From positions 3,036,501 to 3,100,500 of the forward strand of contig NZ_CP064795.1 in NCBI RefSeq assembly GCF_015644725.1: a DNA stretch of 64,000 nt, written 5' to 3'. Origin of the DNA: Salinimonas marina (GTDB lineage Bacteria; Pseudomonadota; Gammaproteobacteria; Enterobacterales; Alteromonadaceae). Positions 16,314-27,117 of this stretch are shown piece after piece (the stretch's first letter is position 1; each line of letters opens with the position of its first letter). The notes under the pieces are model-generated. The model saw only the letters and a program-made list of their open reading frames with translations. It had not been told where the DNA came from and did not search any database. The translations under genes and the position numbers were made by a program.

Positions 16314-17377
16314 GTGGCTGGCAGGCAAATTCTTTCTTTTCTTATTAAATCCGTAATACTGGGCGTCTTCGTGGCGGCATTGATGCTATTGCTGATGCCG
16401 AATCTGCGCACCGGCCAAGGCACCCCTTCAGGCTGGTTTAACCCGCAGTCGGTGACGGCCTCCCGCCAAAGTTACAGTCAGGCGATTAATCGCGCGGCGC
16501 CTGCGGTGGTGAACATCTACAGTGTCAGTATTGAAAATGATGTGGGTATTTACCGCAGCCGCCCCGGGAACGAACCAGTTTAGGCTCCGGTGTGATCATG
16601 ACCGAGTCTGGCTATATTCTGACCTGCAATCATGTGGTAGAGGATGCTGATAGTATTCTGGTGGCGGTTCAGGATGGCCAGATTTTAGATGCCCAGATTG
16701 TGGGCACCGACCCCTACACCGATTTAGCCGTGCTCAAGGTAAAGGGTGAAAACCTGCATAAAATCCCCCAGGCTGAACAACAGGATGTGGATGTGGGCGA
16801 TATTGTTATGGCCATTGGTAACCCCTTTGATTTAGGTCAAACCGTGACCCACGGCATGGTCAGCCGGGCTGGCAGAAATGGCTTATCCAATTTTGTCGAT
16901 TTTATTCAGACCGACGCGGTGCTTAACCAGGGGAATTCTGGCGGCGCCCTGGTAGACTCAAGTGGCACCCTGGTCGGCATCACCAATGCTAATTTTCAGG
17001 TAAGAGATTCCCGCAATGGGGTGCGCAATGTCGACGGGATTAACTTTGCAGTGCCCTATGAGCTGGCGCGTCGGGTGATGGATGAGATCATTACCAATGG
17101 TAAGGTCGTACGTGGTCAGCTTGGTTTTATCGGCGGCGAAATTCGCGGCCGTCCGGGCGTTATCGTGACCGCAGTCGCCAAACAAAGCCCGGCCGATAAG
17201 GCAGGTCTTCGGCCCAATGACATTATCATGGCCATTGATGGGGTCACCCTGGAAAGCGCAGCCAAAACCCTGGATATGATTGCCGAAACCAGTCCGGGCA
17301 CTGAGTTAGAATTGCAGATAAGTCGTAACGGCGAAAGTATTGATATCACAGTAACGGTGGCAGAACTGGGCGCATAG
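16314..17377 (+). pseudogene. degS: Periplasmic membrane-anchored protease DegS, one frameshift
   Basis: DegS senses misfolded outer-membrane proteins through its PDZ domain and cuts the anti-sigma factor RseA, starting the sigma-E response. The N-terminus has the expected single membrane anchor (SFLIKSVILGVFVAALMLLL). The trypsin-like domain has His (CNHVVEDAD), Asp (TDLAVLKV) and Ser (QGNSGGAL), and one PDZ domain follows. The frame breaks at 16562-16568 (CCCCGGG), where one extra C or G restores RSRPRERTSLGSGVIM. The reading starts with GTG at 16314, the first start codon after an in-frame stop. degS is usually important or essential, so an assembly error is the better explanation. Confidence 0.9.
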
Positions 17378-17546
17378 TGACCGAGCCGCTACTGGAGCTG
17401 CTTTCAGCGGCTGTTATCAACAGCCATTCTCAGCAGCGCTTCTCAGTAGCAATAGTAAGCTGCGAACGGGATTGTGGCGCCCGGGTTCAAAACGATAAAG
17501 TTGTAGGATTTGGTACTGGCAGGTGTGGTGCTAAGCAGAACTGAAG

Positions 17547-17800
17547 TTAAATGCTATTGTCGTGCTTTATGCTGTTGTCGTACTCTAAACGATGACGCTG
17601 ATTTTGTTCGCGCTGCTGTTCACGCTGGGCCGTTTTCATATCGTCGTCGTGGTCTCCCCCGCCATGGCATAGGGAGGCTCGCCGATAAACAGCATGGTGC
17701 TAACCATCATGGCAAATAATACCGTAGGAATTGAGCGCCGCAGTGACAAGAACGGACGCAATTGACGAATAGCCTGATTCAAACCCAGTTTTCCCTTCAT
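17547..17800 (-). pseudogene. Small exported or membrane protein gene, frameshifted
   Basis: Read on the minus strand from the ATG at 17800, the frame gives MKGKLGLNQAIRQLRPFLSL, then a hydrophobic stretch (IPTVLFAMMVSTMLFIG) and PPYAMAG, but then stops early. Adding one G at the run complementary to 17656-17660 continues the frame through GDHDDDMKTAQREQQREQ to a stop at 17547, giving 84 residues: an N-in membrane anchor or long signal peptide and a charged, Gln/Arg/Asp-rich tail. No family is recognised. The repaired tail has protein-like composition and the error is of the same kind as in degQ and degS, so I think this is a real gene hidden by a base-call error. It is convergent with degS. 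Confidence 0.5.
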
Positions 17801-18199
17801 TTGTTTGTTTTACAACCTCATACTTGCGTTTGCAGATTCGACAACCATCGCTGAATTAATGTAATTGGCTTCCTGCCAGAACAGGCCATCATCATTGTGA
17901 GTGATACCCTTCATCGCCACCATGGTTGAAGTTTGACGAAAGTATACTTTATTTTTTCAAAGATGCATCAACAGAATGTAAATGCAACACATTCCGGTCA
18001 AATTTTGAGCAACCCCACCGCCGTATTCTAAAGAAACTTTGGCCCGTTTTACCCTAATGTGGCGTGATCACCGGTTAATCGGGGTCGGATGATTTAATAC
18101 TAACAAAAAAGTATGAGGAAGAAGGTATAAAAAGCGTCAATCAGTTATCTTCTGGCTAACCTTTGACGCCCCAATGCTGACTATTGTTTGAGAAGAAGC
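17801..18199. other. Intergenic region with an imperfect hairpin
   Basis: No gene is supported. At 18134-18169 GCGTCAA, GTTA, TAAC and TTGACGC form a two-step imperfect hairpin, some 30 bases beyond the murA terminator; its role is unknown. The remainder is AT-rich and probably contains the promoter of the small minus-strand gene. Confidence 0.35.
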
Positions 18200-18222
18200 A
18201 ACAAAAGGACGCCGAAGCGCCC
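18200..18222 (-). terminator. Rho-independent terminator after murA
   Basis: On the minus strand GGGCGC-TTCG-GCGTCC forms a six-pair stem (one G-U) closed by a stable UUCG tetraloop and followed by TTTTGTTGCTT. It begins 6 bases after the murA stop codon and ends the mla-ibaG-murA operon. Confidence 0.85.
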
Positions 18223-18228
18223 TGTAGG

Positions 18229-19503
<1,275 letters not shown>

Positions 19504-19761
19504 CTATTGCGGAATATGAAACTGACGCTCTCGCTGCCAGTCGGCTTCAGTAAAGGTTTTGATGGAGATGGCATGCATGCTGCCATCCGCAATTTTATCT
19601 GACAGCGGTGCATAGATAGCCTGCTGTCGTTTGACCCGGCTGAGCTGGGCGATTTCATCGCTGACTGCGATGATGGTGTAATGAGAGCCGTCCCCTTTCA
19701 CATGAACTTCGGTCAAATTCAGGGCATCTTTTAAAATGGCTTCGATTTCGGCTACATCCAT
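19504..19761 (-). CDS. ibaG: BolA family protein IbaG
   Basis: This 85-residue BolA-like protein works with monothiol glutaredoxins in iron-sulfur handling; IbaG is the paralogue associated with acid stress. The fold is visible as VHVKGDGSHYTIIAV followed by a helix and the KRQQAIYAPLSDKIADGSMHAISIKTF motif, with the conserved C-terminal His (MHAISI). It lies 15 bases upstream of murA and 32 bases downstream of mlaB, as in E. coli. Confidence 0.92.
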   Translation of the reverse strand: MDVAEIEAILKDALNLTEVHVKGDGSHYTIIAVSDEIAQLSRVKRQQAIYAPLSDKIADGSMHAISIKTFTEADWQRERQFHIPQ

Positions 19762-19793
19762 AAACTTCGTTGCTCTTTTTAATGAAATAAGAA

Positions 19794-20102
19794 TTATTCT
19801 ACAGGCAAAAGGCGATCCACGTCGCTAATTTTAGCCAGCTTCATAAGTTTGTCTGGTAGATCAGTCAGGGTCACGGCAATATTGTGGGCTTTTGCATCGC
19901 GAATAGCATTGATAAGCCAGGCCAGCCCGGCACTGTCCACTCGCTCAACATCCGCCAAATCAAAGACGCTGGTCTTAGCCTGCTGCAGTTGTGCCTGTTG
20001 TTTGTCAGTCAACAATGACCACCAGTTTTTACTAAGCGTATCACGGTCAAGGTTACCATGGATACTTACCACTGATTGTTCACTGACTTGAAACAGACTC
20101 AC
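19794..20102 (-). CDS. mlaB: STAS-domain phospholipid transport protein MlaB
   Basis: This 102-residue single STAS domain binds the ATPase MlaF in the cytoplasm and stabilises the MlaFEDB complex, which moves phospholipids across the periplasm. The conserved STAS motif is VERVDSAGLAWLINAI (about residues 52-67). The start ATG overlaps the mlaC stop by four bases, indicating translational coupling. Confidence 0.9.
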   Translation of the reverse strand: MSLFQVSEQSVVSIHGNLDRDTLSKNWWSLLTDKQQAQLQQAKTSVFDLADVERVDSAGLAWLINAIRDAKAHNIAVTLTDLPDKLMKLAKISDVDRLLPVE

Positions 20103-20758
20103 GCCGGTCCCTGCTTTTCATCCATTTCTTTTTTCATTTCCAATGGATTGTCGATTTTTTCACGCATCAGCTCAATCACTTTATCAATGCTTTGCTGACG
20201 GATAATGGATTCAAATTCACTACGCTTGCTGTCGAGCATGCTGATGCCTTCAGCGACCATATCAAAAGCTTTCCATTCGTTGGTTTTGTTGCTCTTGCGT
20301 ACTTTAAATGCCACTTTGATTTCAGGGCGGTTCGGGTCTTTAATGATGGCCCGTACCACCACATAAGTGCTGTCGCCTACATCAGAAGCTGGCTCAAAAA
20401 CCACTTCCTGATTGTCATAATAGCTCATCGCGACCGCATAGGTAGTGATCAGATACTCACGAAACACCTGTACAAAAGTAGACAACTTTTCACGGGGGAC
20501 CGAGGCGGCATGCTTGCCTAACACTTTAAAAGCAGCAAACTGATAATCGGTGTACGGCAGCAGCTCTTCTTTCATAATGGTTCGCAGCTGTTCCGGATTG
20601 TCCTTCAATGATGACTGATTGTTTTTGATGCGGTCAAATGTCTGGTTGGCCACCTGCTCAATCATTTTATACGGATTTTCTTCATTTACTTCCTGGGCAT
20701 TTACTGAACCTGCAATTAGCATGGTCGCCATCCCAATCAGGGCAATTAATTTTTTCAC
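20099..20758 (-). CDS. mlaC: Periplasmic phospholipid-binding protein MlaC
   Basis: This 219-residue soluble carrier shuttles phospholipids between MlaA at the outer membrane and MlaFEDB at the inner membrane. The signal peptide is residues 1-21 (cut after VNA). The MlaC/Ttg2D fold is recognisable from YTDYQFAAFKVLGKH and the segment around FREYLITTYAVAMSYY. Its length is usual. It sits between mlaD and mlaB. Confidence 0.93.
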   Translation of the reverse strand: MKKLIALIGMATMLIAGSVNAQEVNEENPYKMIEQVANQTFDRIKNNQSSLKDNPEQLRTIMKEELLPYTDYQFAAFKVLGKHAASVPREKLSTFVQVFREYLITTYAVAMSYYDNQEVVFEPASDVGDSTYVVVRAIIKDPNRPEIKVAFKVRKSNKTNEWKAFDMVAEGISMLDSKRSEFESIIRQQSIDKVIELMREKIDNPLEMKKEMDEKQGPA

Positions 20759-20803
20759 ACATCTCTCCTAAAAATTACGAATACGGGGTGTTTGCCGGCA
20801 AGG

Positions 20804-21277
20804 TTATTCTTCATCCTTGCCACGGCTAAACAAAAACTGACCAATTAAATCTTCAAGTACCAGCGCCGACTTGGTGTCTTGCAGATAATCACCGTCCTGC
20901 AAATTGGCAATACCGTCGAAAGAAAAGCCTGGCTGAAACCCAACATACTGCTCCCCCAATAATCCTGAGGTCAGAATCGATACCGAGCTGGTTTCAGGAA
21001 ACTCACGGTATTTATTCAAAATGCTGAGCTCGACCACCGGCGTGTAGTCTTTTTTGTCTAACGAAATTGAGGTAACACGGCCAATGGTCACGCCACCTAC
21101 CTTCACGGCCGAACGCTCTTTTAAGCCACCGATATTGTCGAATTTAGCGTATAGGGTGTACGTATCGCTCTGGGTCGCCATTGTTTGGTTGGCCACTTTT
21201 AATGCCAGCAACATCAGCGCACCAATGGTAAATAAGACGAACACTCCAACCATGAGTTCCGCTTTATACTTGTTCAT
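20804..21277 (-). CDS. mlaD: MCE-domain lipid transport protein MlaD
   Basis: This 157-residue protein has an N-terminal membrane anchor (ELMVGVFVLFTIGALMLLALKVA) and one MCE domain. It forms a hexameric ring on the periplasmic side of MlaE and carries lipids to MlaC. The MCE consensus YTLYAKFDNIGGLKERSAVKVGGVTIGRV is intact, and SGLLGEQYVGFQPG follows. The short C-terminal tail is typical. Confidence 0.94.
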   Translation of the reverse strand: MNKYKAELMVGVFVLFTIGALMLLALKVANQTMATQSDTYTLYAKFDNIGGLKERSAVKVGGVTIGRVTSISLDKKDYTPVVELSILNKYREFPETSSVSILTSGLLGEQYVGFQPGFSFDGIANLQDGDYLQDTKSALVLEDLIGQFLFSRGKDEE

Positions 21278-21286
21278 TTTGTTCCC

Positions 21287-22063
21287 CTACTCAATTCCGA
21301 ACATCAGGGCGGTCAGAATGAAATCCAGCCCCAGTACTGCCAACGACGAATACACCACGGTTTGCGTGGTTGCTTTGCTGATTCCTTCTGAGGTGGGCGT
21401 ACAATCATACCCTTTAAATATGGCAATCCAGGTCACAACCAGGGCAAATACCAGGCTTTTGATAATCCCGTTTACCACATCGTTGCCAAACTCTACCGAT
21501 GACTGCATCAGTGACCAGTAGCTACCTGCATCCACGCCCAGCCAGTCAACCCCGACCAGGTGGCCGCCTAAAATGCCAACCGAGCTGAAAATAATTGCCA
21601 GCATCGGCATTGACACAAACCCGGCCCAGAAACGTGGCGACACCACTCTTCGCAGCGGGTCCACCGCCATCATTTCCAGACTGGACAATTGTTCGGTGGC
21701 TTTCATCAGGCCGATTTCGGCCGTAAGTGCCGAGCCTGCCCGACCCGCAAACAGTAAGGCCGTAACCACCGGCCCTAATTCTCTTAACAACGACAGCGCT
21801 ACCATCGGGCCAAGACTGCCTTCTGCGCCATAATCCACCAATATGGTATAACCCTGCAGGGCCATTACCATGCCGATGAATAATCCTGACACCACAATAA
21901 TTAACAGAGACTGAACCCCGACCACATAGATTTGCTGTAGCGTGAGCGGCACATTCTTAAGTCGGGGCAGCGCGAAGATGGCTCCGAACAACATCAGCCC
22001 CGCCCGGCCAATGGACGACACTCTGGCGATGGCGCCTGCACCTAATGCCTGAATCGGATTCAT
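21287..22063 (-). CDS. mlaE: Phospholipid ABC transporter permease MlaE
   Basis: This 258-residue polytopic permease is the membrane core of the Mla system. Family features include [34 protein letters not shown] and the [24 protein letters not shown] coupling loop that contacts MlaF. The start overlaps the mlaF stop by four bases. Confidence 0.95.
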   Translation of the reverse strand: MNPIQALGAGAIARVSSIGRAGLMLFGAIFALPRLKNVPLTLQQIYVVGVQSLLIIVVSGLFIGMVMALQGYTILVDYGAEGSLGPMVALSLLRELGPVVTALLFAGRAGSALTAEIGLMKATEQLSSLEMMAVDPLRRVVSPRFWAGFVSMPMLAIIFSSVGILGGHLVGVDWLGVDAGSYWSLMQSSVEFGNDVVNGIIKSLVFALVVTWIAIFKGYDCTPTSEGISKATTQTVVYSSLAVLGLDFILTALMFGIE

Positions 22064-22860
22064 AATTTTTCTCCAAACAACGCTTTGTCTAACGCGTCCG
22101 CCGGATAATGAAAGGGCACCGGGCCATCGGCTTCGCCTTGCAAAAACTGCTGAACCAGTGGCGAGTCGCTGTTGCGAATTTGCTCGGCGGAGCCTTCACC
22201 AATGATTTTCTGATCGGCCAGAATATAGACATAATCGGCAATGGTGAGCACCTCCTTCACATCATGGGTTACCACAATACTGGTCACCCCCAACGCATCG
22301 TTTAGCTGACGAATCAGTTTTACCAGCACTCCCATCGAGATCGGATCCTGTCCGGCAAATGGCTCGTCGTACATAATCAAATCCGGGTCCAGCGCAATGG
22401 CACGCGCTAACGCAGCACGCCGGGCCATGCCGCCGGAAAGCTCACTGGGCATCATTTTTGCCGCTCCGCGCAGACCGACCGCCTGCAGCTTTAACGCCAC
22501 AATGGTATCGATGATATCGCTGTCCAGGCGGGTGTGTTCTTTGAGCGGAAACGCCACATTCTGATGCACCGTCATATCGGTAAACAACGCACCACTTTGA
22601 AACAGCATGCTCATGCGGCGACGGGTTTCATACAACTTGCTGCGGCTCATTGCCACAATGGACTCGCCGGCAAAGCGAATATCGCCGGAGTCCGGGGTCA
22701 ACTGACCACCAATCAAGCGCAATAAGGTGGTTTTACCAATACCGCTGGGGCCCATGACCGCAGTGATCTTACCTTTGGGCACTTTAAGCGAGATATCGTT
22801 ATAAATGACCCGGTCGCTACGACTGAACGTCATATTGTCTATATCGACTATATTATCCAT
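22060..22860 (-). CDS. mlaF: Phospholipid ABC transporter ATP-binding protein MlaF
   Basis: This 266-residue ATPase powers MlaFEDB. Walker A is GPSGIGKTT, the signature is LSGGMARR, Walker B is [13 protein letters not shown] and the switch His is in VVTHDV. The C-terminal extension, ending [17 protein letters not shown], is the part that in relatives wraps a neighbouring MlaF. It is the first gene of the operon; the promoter should lie in the gap to the right. Confidence 0.95.
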   Translation of the reverse strand: MDNIVDIDNMTFSRSDRVIYNDISLKVPKGKITAVMGPSGIGKTTLLRLIGGQLTPDSGDIRFAGESIVAMSRSKLYETRRRMSMLFQSGALFTDMTVHQNVAFPLKEHTRLDSDIIDTIVALKLQAVGLRGAAKMMPSELSGGMARRAALARAIALDPDLIMYDEPFAGQDPISMGVLVKLIRQLNDALGVTSIVVTHDVKEVLTIADYVYILADQKIIGEGSAEQIRNSDSPLVQQFLQGEADGPVPFHYPADALDKALFGEKL

Positions 22861-23517
22861 ACTAAAAAATCTGAGGGATCCTTAACGAGAGCTGACGCAG
22901 ACATCACTGAAGTGACACCGCAAATGAGCAATAAAGTTTACTAAGCAGTGTAGTTTTATATTGTACGCTTTTTTCAAAATCCGTCCAAAAGGAAATAGTT
23001 ACAGAGTATGTTCGATAATATCGAACAATTGCCGCCACCAATAATTTCCCCTACTACTGCTTCGGTGACGTGTTCAACAAGCCAAAAGCTGTGGGCAGCC
23101 CGTGGTAATACTATGGTGGGTACCAGCAATGACCGCGCCAATCTCTGAAATATTACAAAATCGCAATATTGAATGACCTATTTATGATACCGCAGGTTGC
23201 ACCCGAACTTCTGCAATATTGTGGAAAAAATATATGATTCATGTAGTTGTACTTTTTCCCAGCGTCTGCGAGCGCTCGAAGATGCTTAAACACTTTGATT
23301 GTGTTTACCGTCCGCCCGCCTCTGCCATATGTATCCTCACACCTGCATACCGGGTTACTGCCTCCCCATTTGAGTGGATAGCATTGGCAACGTGTAGATA
23401 TTGCAAGACGCTCCCGGAATATGAATCTTTGATAAAAGTCGGCAAAAAACATAACCATAGGCAAAAGATGTAGATTCTGAGACAATCTTATAAAATTCCC
23501 AACCATTAAGATTACGC
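22861..23517. other. 657-base gap between mlaF and yrbG
   Basis: No convincing gene is present. A 117-codon open frame on the minus strand (23153-23506) has no recognisable domain and a composition rich in Cys, Arg and Phe, so it is probably accidental. A 19-bp palindrome at 23009-23027 is listed separately. Promoters for the divergent mla and yrbG operons are expected here. In relatives this gap is much shorter, so foreign or decayed DNA may be present. Confidence 0.4.
23009..23027. promoter_or_regulatory. Palindrome, possible operator
   Basis: TGTTCGAT-AAT-ATCGAACA has two exact 8-base arms with a 3-base centre, typical of a binding site for a dimeric helix-turn-helix repressor. It lies about 150 bases upstream of the mlaF start and nearly 500 bases upstream of yrbG. 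No T-tract follows, so it is not a terminator. Confidence 0.4.
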
Positions 23518-24474
23518 GTGCTGTTACAGGTTCTGATATTTGTTGCCGGACTGGGTGTACTGAGCTGGGGGGCTGACCGTTTTGTTTACGGCGCGTCTGC
23601 CCTGGCCAAGAACATCGGTATTTCCCCCATGATGATAGGCCTTACTATTGTGGCCATGGGCTCCTCCGCCCCCGAAATTGTGGTTGCTGCCATGGCGTCA
23701 GTCAATGGGGCCCCCAACACTGCGGTGGGTAACGCGTTAGGCTCGAACATCACAAATATTGGCCTGGTGCTGGCGATTACCGCATTGGTAAAGCCGCTGG
23801 TGGTGTCATCTACCACCCTAAAACGTGAAATGCCGGCGCTGATTGTAATCACGCTTATTGCCATGGCCTTTTTGTTTAACGGCCGCCTGGCTCATGTAGA
23901 GGGTCTGATTCTGTTTGGCATGTTTATCTTTGTGCTGGCAGGGATGGCATGGTTGTCACTGCATGTCGAAAAATCGGATCCGCTGATGGCCGAAACCGTG
24001 GACGAAATCCCTTCTGATGTAAACACCGGCCGGGCAGTACTCTGGATTGGCGTGGGTCTGGTGTTGTTGCCCCTGAGTGCGCATTTTATCGTGGATTCGG
24101 CGGTCTATATTGCTAAATATTTTGGGCTCAGTGATTTGGTCATTGGCCTGACCATTATTGCGTTGGGTACCAGCCTGCCAGAACTGGCGGCCAGTATTGC
24201 CGGGGTAATGAAAGGCGAGGACGATCTCGCGCTGGGTAATATTATCGGCTCTAACATCTTTAACCTGCTGGCGGTACTTAGTATGCCAGGGCTTATTGCC
24301 CCGGGGCTCATCGACCCTGATGTTTACAATCGCGACATGTACGTTATGTTTGGTTTAACAGCGCTGCTGTTTTTCTTTAGTTTCAGTATTATTGGTAAAA
24401 AACAAATTGGCCGACTGGAAGGCAGCTTATTGCTGGTGTGCTTTTTAGGGTACCAATTTTGGTTATTTGGGTGA
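23518..24474 (+). CDS. yrbG: Calcium/sodium antiporter family protein YrbG
   Basis: This 318-residue inner-membrane cation exchanger of the CaCA family has two inverted halves, each with the ion-binding alpha repeat: GSSAPEIVVA with GSNITNIGL in the first, and GTSLPELAASI with GSNIFNLL in the second. About ten helices are present. It starts at GTG 23518, with only a weak ribosome binding site. It heads the Kdo/LPS-transport cluster, as in E. coli. Confidence 0.93.
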   Translation: MLLQVLIFVAGLGVLSWGADRFVYGASALAKNIGISPMMIGLTIVAMGSSAPEIVVAAMASVNGAPNTAVGNALGSNITNIGLVLAITALVKPLVVSSTTLKREMPALIVITLIAMAFLFNGRLAHVEGLILFGMFIFVLAGMAWLSLHVEKSDPLMAETVDEIPSDVNTGRAVLWIGVGLVLLPLSAHFIVDSAVYIAKYFGLSDLVIGLTIIALGTSLPELAASIAGVMKGEDDLALGNIIGSNIFNLLAVLSMPGLIAPGLIDPDVYNRDMYVMFGLTALLFFFSFSIIGKKQIGRLEGSLLLVCFLGYQFWLFG

Positions 24475-24485
24475 GATAACACACC

Positions 24486-25454
24486 ATGCATGAGACATTT
24501 TTAGCATCTGCACGCCGGGTGATTGCCATTGAAAACCGAGCCATTACGGCCCTGGCGGACCGGCTTGATGAAGCATTCGCCAAGGCTTGTGACTACTTGT
24601 ATCACTGCCGTGGTAAGGTGGTGGTGTGTGGCATGGGCAAATCCGGCCACATTGGCAATAAAATTGCGGCGACCCTGGCCAGTACCGGCACTCCGTCTTT
24701 TTTTATGCATCCGGGAGAAGCCAATCATGGTGACCTGGGCATGCTTGGCAAGGAAGATGTATTGCTGGCGATCTCCAATTCTGGTGAAACCGCCGAGCTC
24801 ATCAACCTGCTACCGGTGGTAAAACGCTTAAATGTTCCGGTTATTGCCATGACCAACAGCCAGCACAGTACCCTGGGCCAGCATGCCGATGTGGTGCTGG
24901 ATATCAGTGTGGGCGAAGAAGCCTGCTCACTGGGGTTGGCGCCAACCTCAAGTACTACGGCCACCCTGGTGATGGGCGATGCGCTGGCCATTGCGCTGTT
25001 GGATGCACGGGGCTTTACCTCGGATGATTTTGCGCTCTCGCATCCGGGCGGCAGTCTGGGCCGTAAATTACTGCTTAAAGTTAAAGATATTATGCTGACT
25101 GCCCCGGATTTGCCGTTGGTGTCCCAACACGCCACCATTACCCAGGCACTGCTTGAAATCTCCAGCAAGGGGCTGGGCATGACCGGTATCACTGACAATA
25201 CCGGCAAGCTTTGCGGGGTATTTACCGACGGCGATTTACGCCGGGTGTTAGACAGCAAAGCAGATATTCATACCCTGGCCATAGACCAGGTGATGACCCG
25301 CAATGGCAAAACCATTGGTCCGGAAGAGCTGGCCGTAGAAGCACTTAACACCATGGAGGCCTGTAGTATTACTGCCCTGATGGTGGTGGATGAAAACCGG
25401 CATCCGGTGGGCGCGTTTAATATGCACATGCTACTTAAAGCAGGAGTTTTATAA
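24486..25454 (+). CDS. kdsD: Arabinose-5-phosphate isomerase
   Basis: This enzyme converts ribulose 5-phosphate to arabinose 5-phosphate, the first step towards Kdo, the inner sugar of LPS. The 322 residues hold an N-terminal SIS domain (VVCGMGKSGHIGNKIAATLASTG; ISNSGETAEL) and two C-terminal CBS domains (from about residue 205). It overlaps kdsC by one base (TAATG-type junction). Confidence 0.96.
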   Translation: MHETFLASARRVIAIENRAITALADRLDEAFAKACDYLYHCRGKVVVCGMGKSGHIGNKIAATLASTGTPSFFMHPGEANHGDLGMLGKEDVLLAISNSGETAELINLLPVVKRLNVPVIAMTNSQHSTLGQHADVVLDISVGEEACSLGLAPTSSTTATLVMGDALAIALLDARGFTSDDFALSHPGGSLGRKLLLKVKDIMLTAPDLPLVSQHATITQALLEISSKGLGMTGITDNTGKLCGVFTDGDLRRVLDSKADIHTLAIDQVMTRNGKTIGPEELAVEALNTMEACSITALMVVDENRHPVGAFNMHMLLKAGVL

Positions 25455-26008
25455 TGCCTCATACCGTAACGCTGTATGGCATGTTGGAAGAAAAAAGTTT
25501 CAACCGTTTGAAAGAACTGAAGTTACTGGTTTGTGATGTGGATGGGGTTTTCTCTGACGGCCGCATTTACCTAGGTAACGATGGCGAAGAGCTCAAAGCC
25601 TTTCACACCCGGGATGGCTACGGATTGAAGGCGGTGGTAAAAAGTGGCATCCAAGTTGCTGTCATTACCGGGCGCAGCTCCTCCATTGTAAAAAACCGTA
25701 TGGAGGCCCTGGGTGTGCAACATATTATTCAGGGCGAAGAAGACAAGGCCAGTGCCCTGCACGGCTTGTGCACCGAACTTGGACTGAGCCCGGCGCAGGT
25801 GGCGGCCATTGGCGATGATGTACCGGATTTGGGAATGTATCAATATGCCGACACCAAAATTGCGGTGCGGGACGCCCATCCGCAGGTCTGTGCTGCCGCC
25901 AATTGGGTTTTGACCAAACCCGGTGGGTTCGGCGCCGTGCGGGAGCTGTGCGATATTATTTTGCAGGCCCACGGTAAGCTTCAGCAAATTCATGGAGCCA
26001 GCGTGTGA
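25454..26008 (+). CDS. kdsC: 3-deoxy-manno-octulosonate-8-phosphatase
   Basis: This HAD-family phosphatase removes phosphate from Kdo-8-phosphate. The catalytic motif I is CDVDGVFSDG (first Asp nucleophile), motif II is the T in VITGRSS, and motif III is IGDDVPDLGM. The 184-residue length is typical of the tetrameric C0-type enzyme without cap domain. It overlaps lptC by four bases. Confidence 0.96.
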   Translation: MPHTVTLYGMLEEKSFNRLKELKLLVCDVDGVFSDGRIYLGNDGEELKAFHTRDGYGLKAVVKSGIQVAVITGRSSSIVKNRMEALGVQHIIQGEEDKASALHGLCTELGLSPAQVAAIGDDVPDLGMYQYADTKIAVRDAHPQVCAAANWVLTKPGGFGAVRELCDIILQAHGKLQQIHGASV

Positions 26009-26568
26009 GTCGCCTTGGGATCAGTATCGCGTCGCTGTTTATGCTGGTATTACTGGTGTATATGCCGGTATGGATGAGCGAGACCGACAACACCATTGGG
26101 CAGACTGAAGAAGATGTACTTAAACCGGCGTATACCGCCAAAAACATCACTACTACCTTGTATGACGATAGCGGGTCGCTGAATCATCGGGTGTTTGCGC
26201 AAACCATGGAACATTATGATCAGCTTGGCTTTGTATTGTTCCAAAAGCCTGAATATACGGTGTATCTGAACCAGGGACAGACCCCCTGGCAGGTCACGGC
26301 AAATGAGGGTACGCTGTATAATAATAATCTTATCGAGCTGGAGTCGAAAGTAAGGGTTCGTAATCTGCAATCAAATGAATTTGTGCGCACCATCGAAACC
26401 GACTTCATAAAAATAAATCTGGATGACAAAACGCTCTTTTCGGATCAGCCTGTGGTGATTCGCGGAACAGAATTTGTTGTAAACAGTAATGGCATAAAGG
26501 GCGACCTTAGCTCACAACAGTATGAGTTGATTGATCATGTACAGACAACGTTTTCCCCTGGCAGCTAG
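26005..26568 (+). CDS. lptC: LPS export system protein LptC
   Basis: LptC is the bitopic inner-membrane protein that passes LPS from LptB2FG to LptA. The 187-residue product has an N-terminal membrane helix (ISIASLFMLVLLVYMPVWM) and a periplasmic beta-jellyroll. The start is GTG at 26005, inside the kdsC stop codon region (GTGTGA), so translation is coupled. The 3' end overlaps lptA by 32 bases. Confidence 0.93.
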   Translation: MSRLGISIASLFMLVLLVYMPVWMSETDNTIGQTEEDVLKPAYTAKNITTTLYDDSGSLNHRVFAQTMEHYDQLGFVLFQKPEYTVYLNQGQTPWQVTANEGTLYNNNLIELESKVRVRNLQSNEFVRTIETDFIKINLDDKTLFSDQPVVIRGTEFVVNSNGIKGDLSSQQYELIDHVQTTFSPGS

Positions 26569-27115
26569 TCTGCTGGCAATATTGTGCTTTGCGACACCGG
26601 TTATGGCCGGCAGTGCTGATTTTCAAAAACCTATCACCGTGGATGCACGTACCCAGTCTATGGATGGCAAAAATAAAGTCACCCGCTTCAAAGACAATGT
26701 GCTGATTACCCAGGGCACCCTGACCATCGAAGCCGATGAGGTTGAGGTCAATGCCAAGCAGGGTGAAGGTAAAGAAATTATGATTGCCCGCGGCAAACCT
26801 GCCCGCTATTCCCAAACCATGGATGATGGCAGCAAGGTCACCGCCCAAGCCAATGAACTTCGCTATGAAGTGAATAAACGGACCATTTCCATGCGCGGTA
26901 ATGCCCAGATAAAACAAAATAGCAGCATGGTCAGTGGCGACAGCATTACTTATGACATGATGAAAGAACAATTGATGGCGACCAGCAGTGACGGCAATGA
27001 TGATAGCCGGGTCACCACCGTATTTCGTCCGCAGGCGGTAAAAAAATTAAGTGATGAGTCTGAGGACAAGCAGGGTGACACCGACGGTAAGAATGATACG
27101 CAAGGTGACAAATAA
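26537..27115 (+). CDS. lptA: LPS transport periplasmic protein LptA
   Basis: LptA oligomerises into the periplasmic bridge that carries LPS to LptD. The 192-residue precursor has a signal peptide (cut near VMAGSA) and an OstA-like beta-jellyroll with [25 protein letters not shown] charged C-terminal tail rich in Asp, Lys and Gly is longer than in E. coli. The ATG at 26537 is preferred to a TTG two codons upstream. Confidence 0.93.
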   Translation: MYRQRFPLAASLLAILCFATPVMAGSADFQKPITVDARTQSMDGKNKVTRFKDNVLITQGTLTIEADEVEVNAKQGEGKEIMIARGKPARYSQTMDDGSKVTAQANELRYEVNKRTISMRGNAQIKQNSSMVSGDSITYDMMKEQLMATSSDGNDDSRVTTVFRPQAVKKLSDESEDKQGDTDGKNDTQGDK

Positions 27116-27117
27116 GT

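Noticed and set aside
14982..16568. Programmed frameshifting in degQ and degS
   Set aside because: There is no slippery heptamer with downstream pseudoknot, and the same kind of break occurs in unrelated genes. Base-calling error in G/C runs is simpler.
23153..23506. 117-codon frame upstream of yrbG
   Set aside because: No recognisable family or start signal; Cys/Arg/Phe-rich composition suggests a chance frame.
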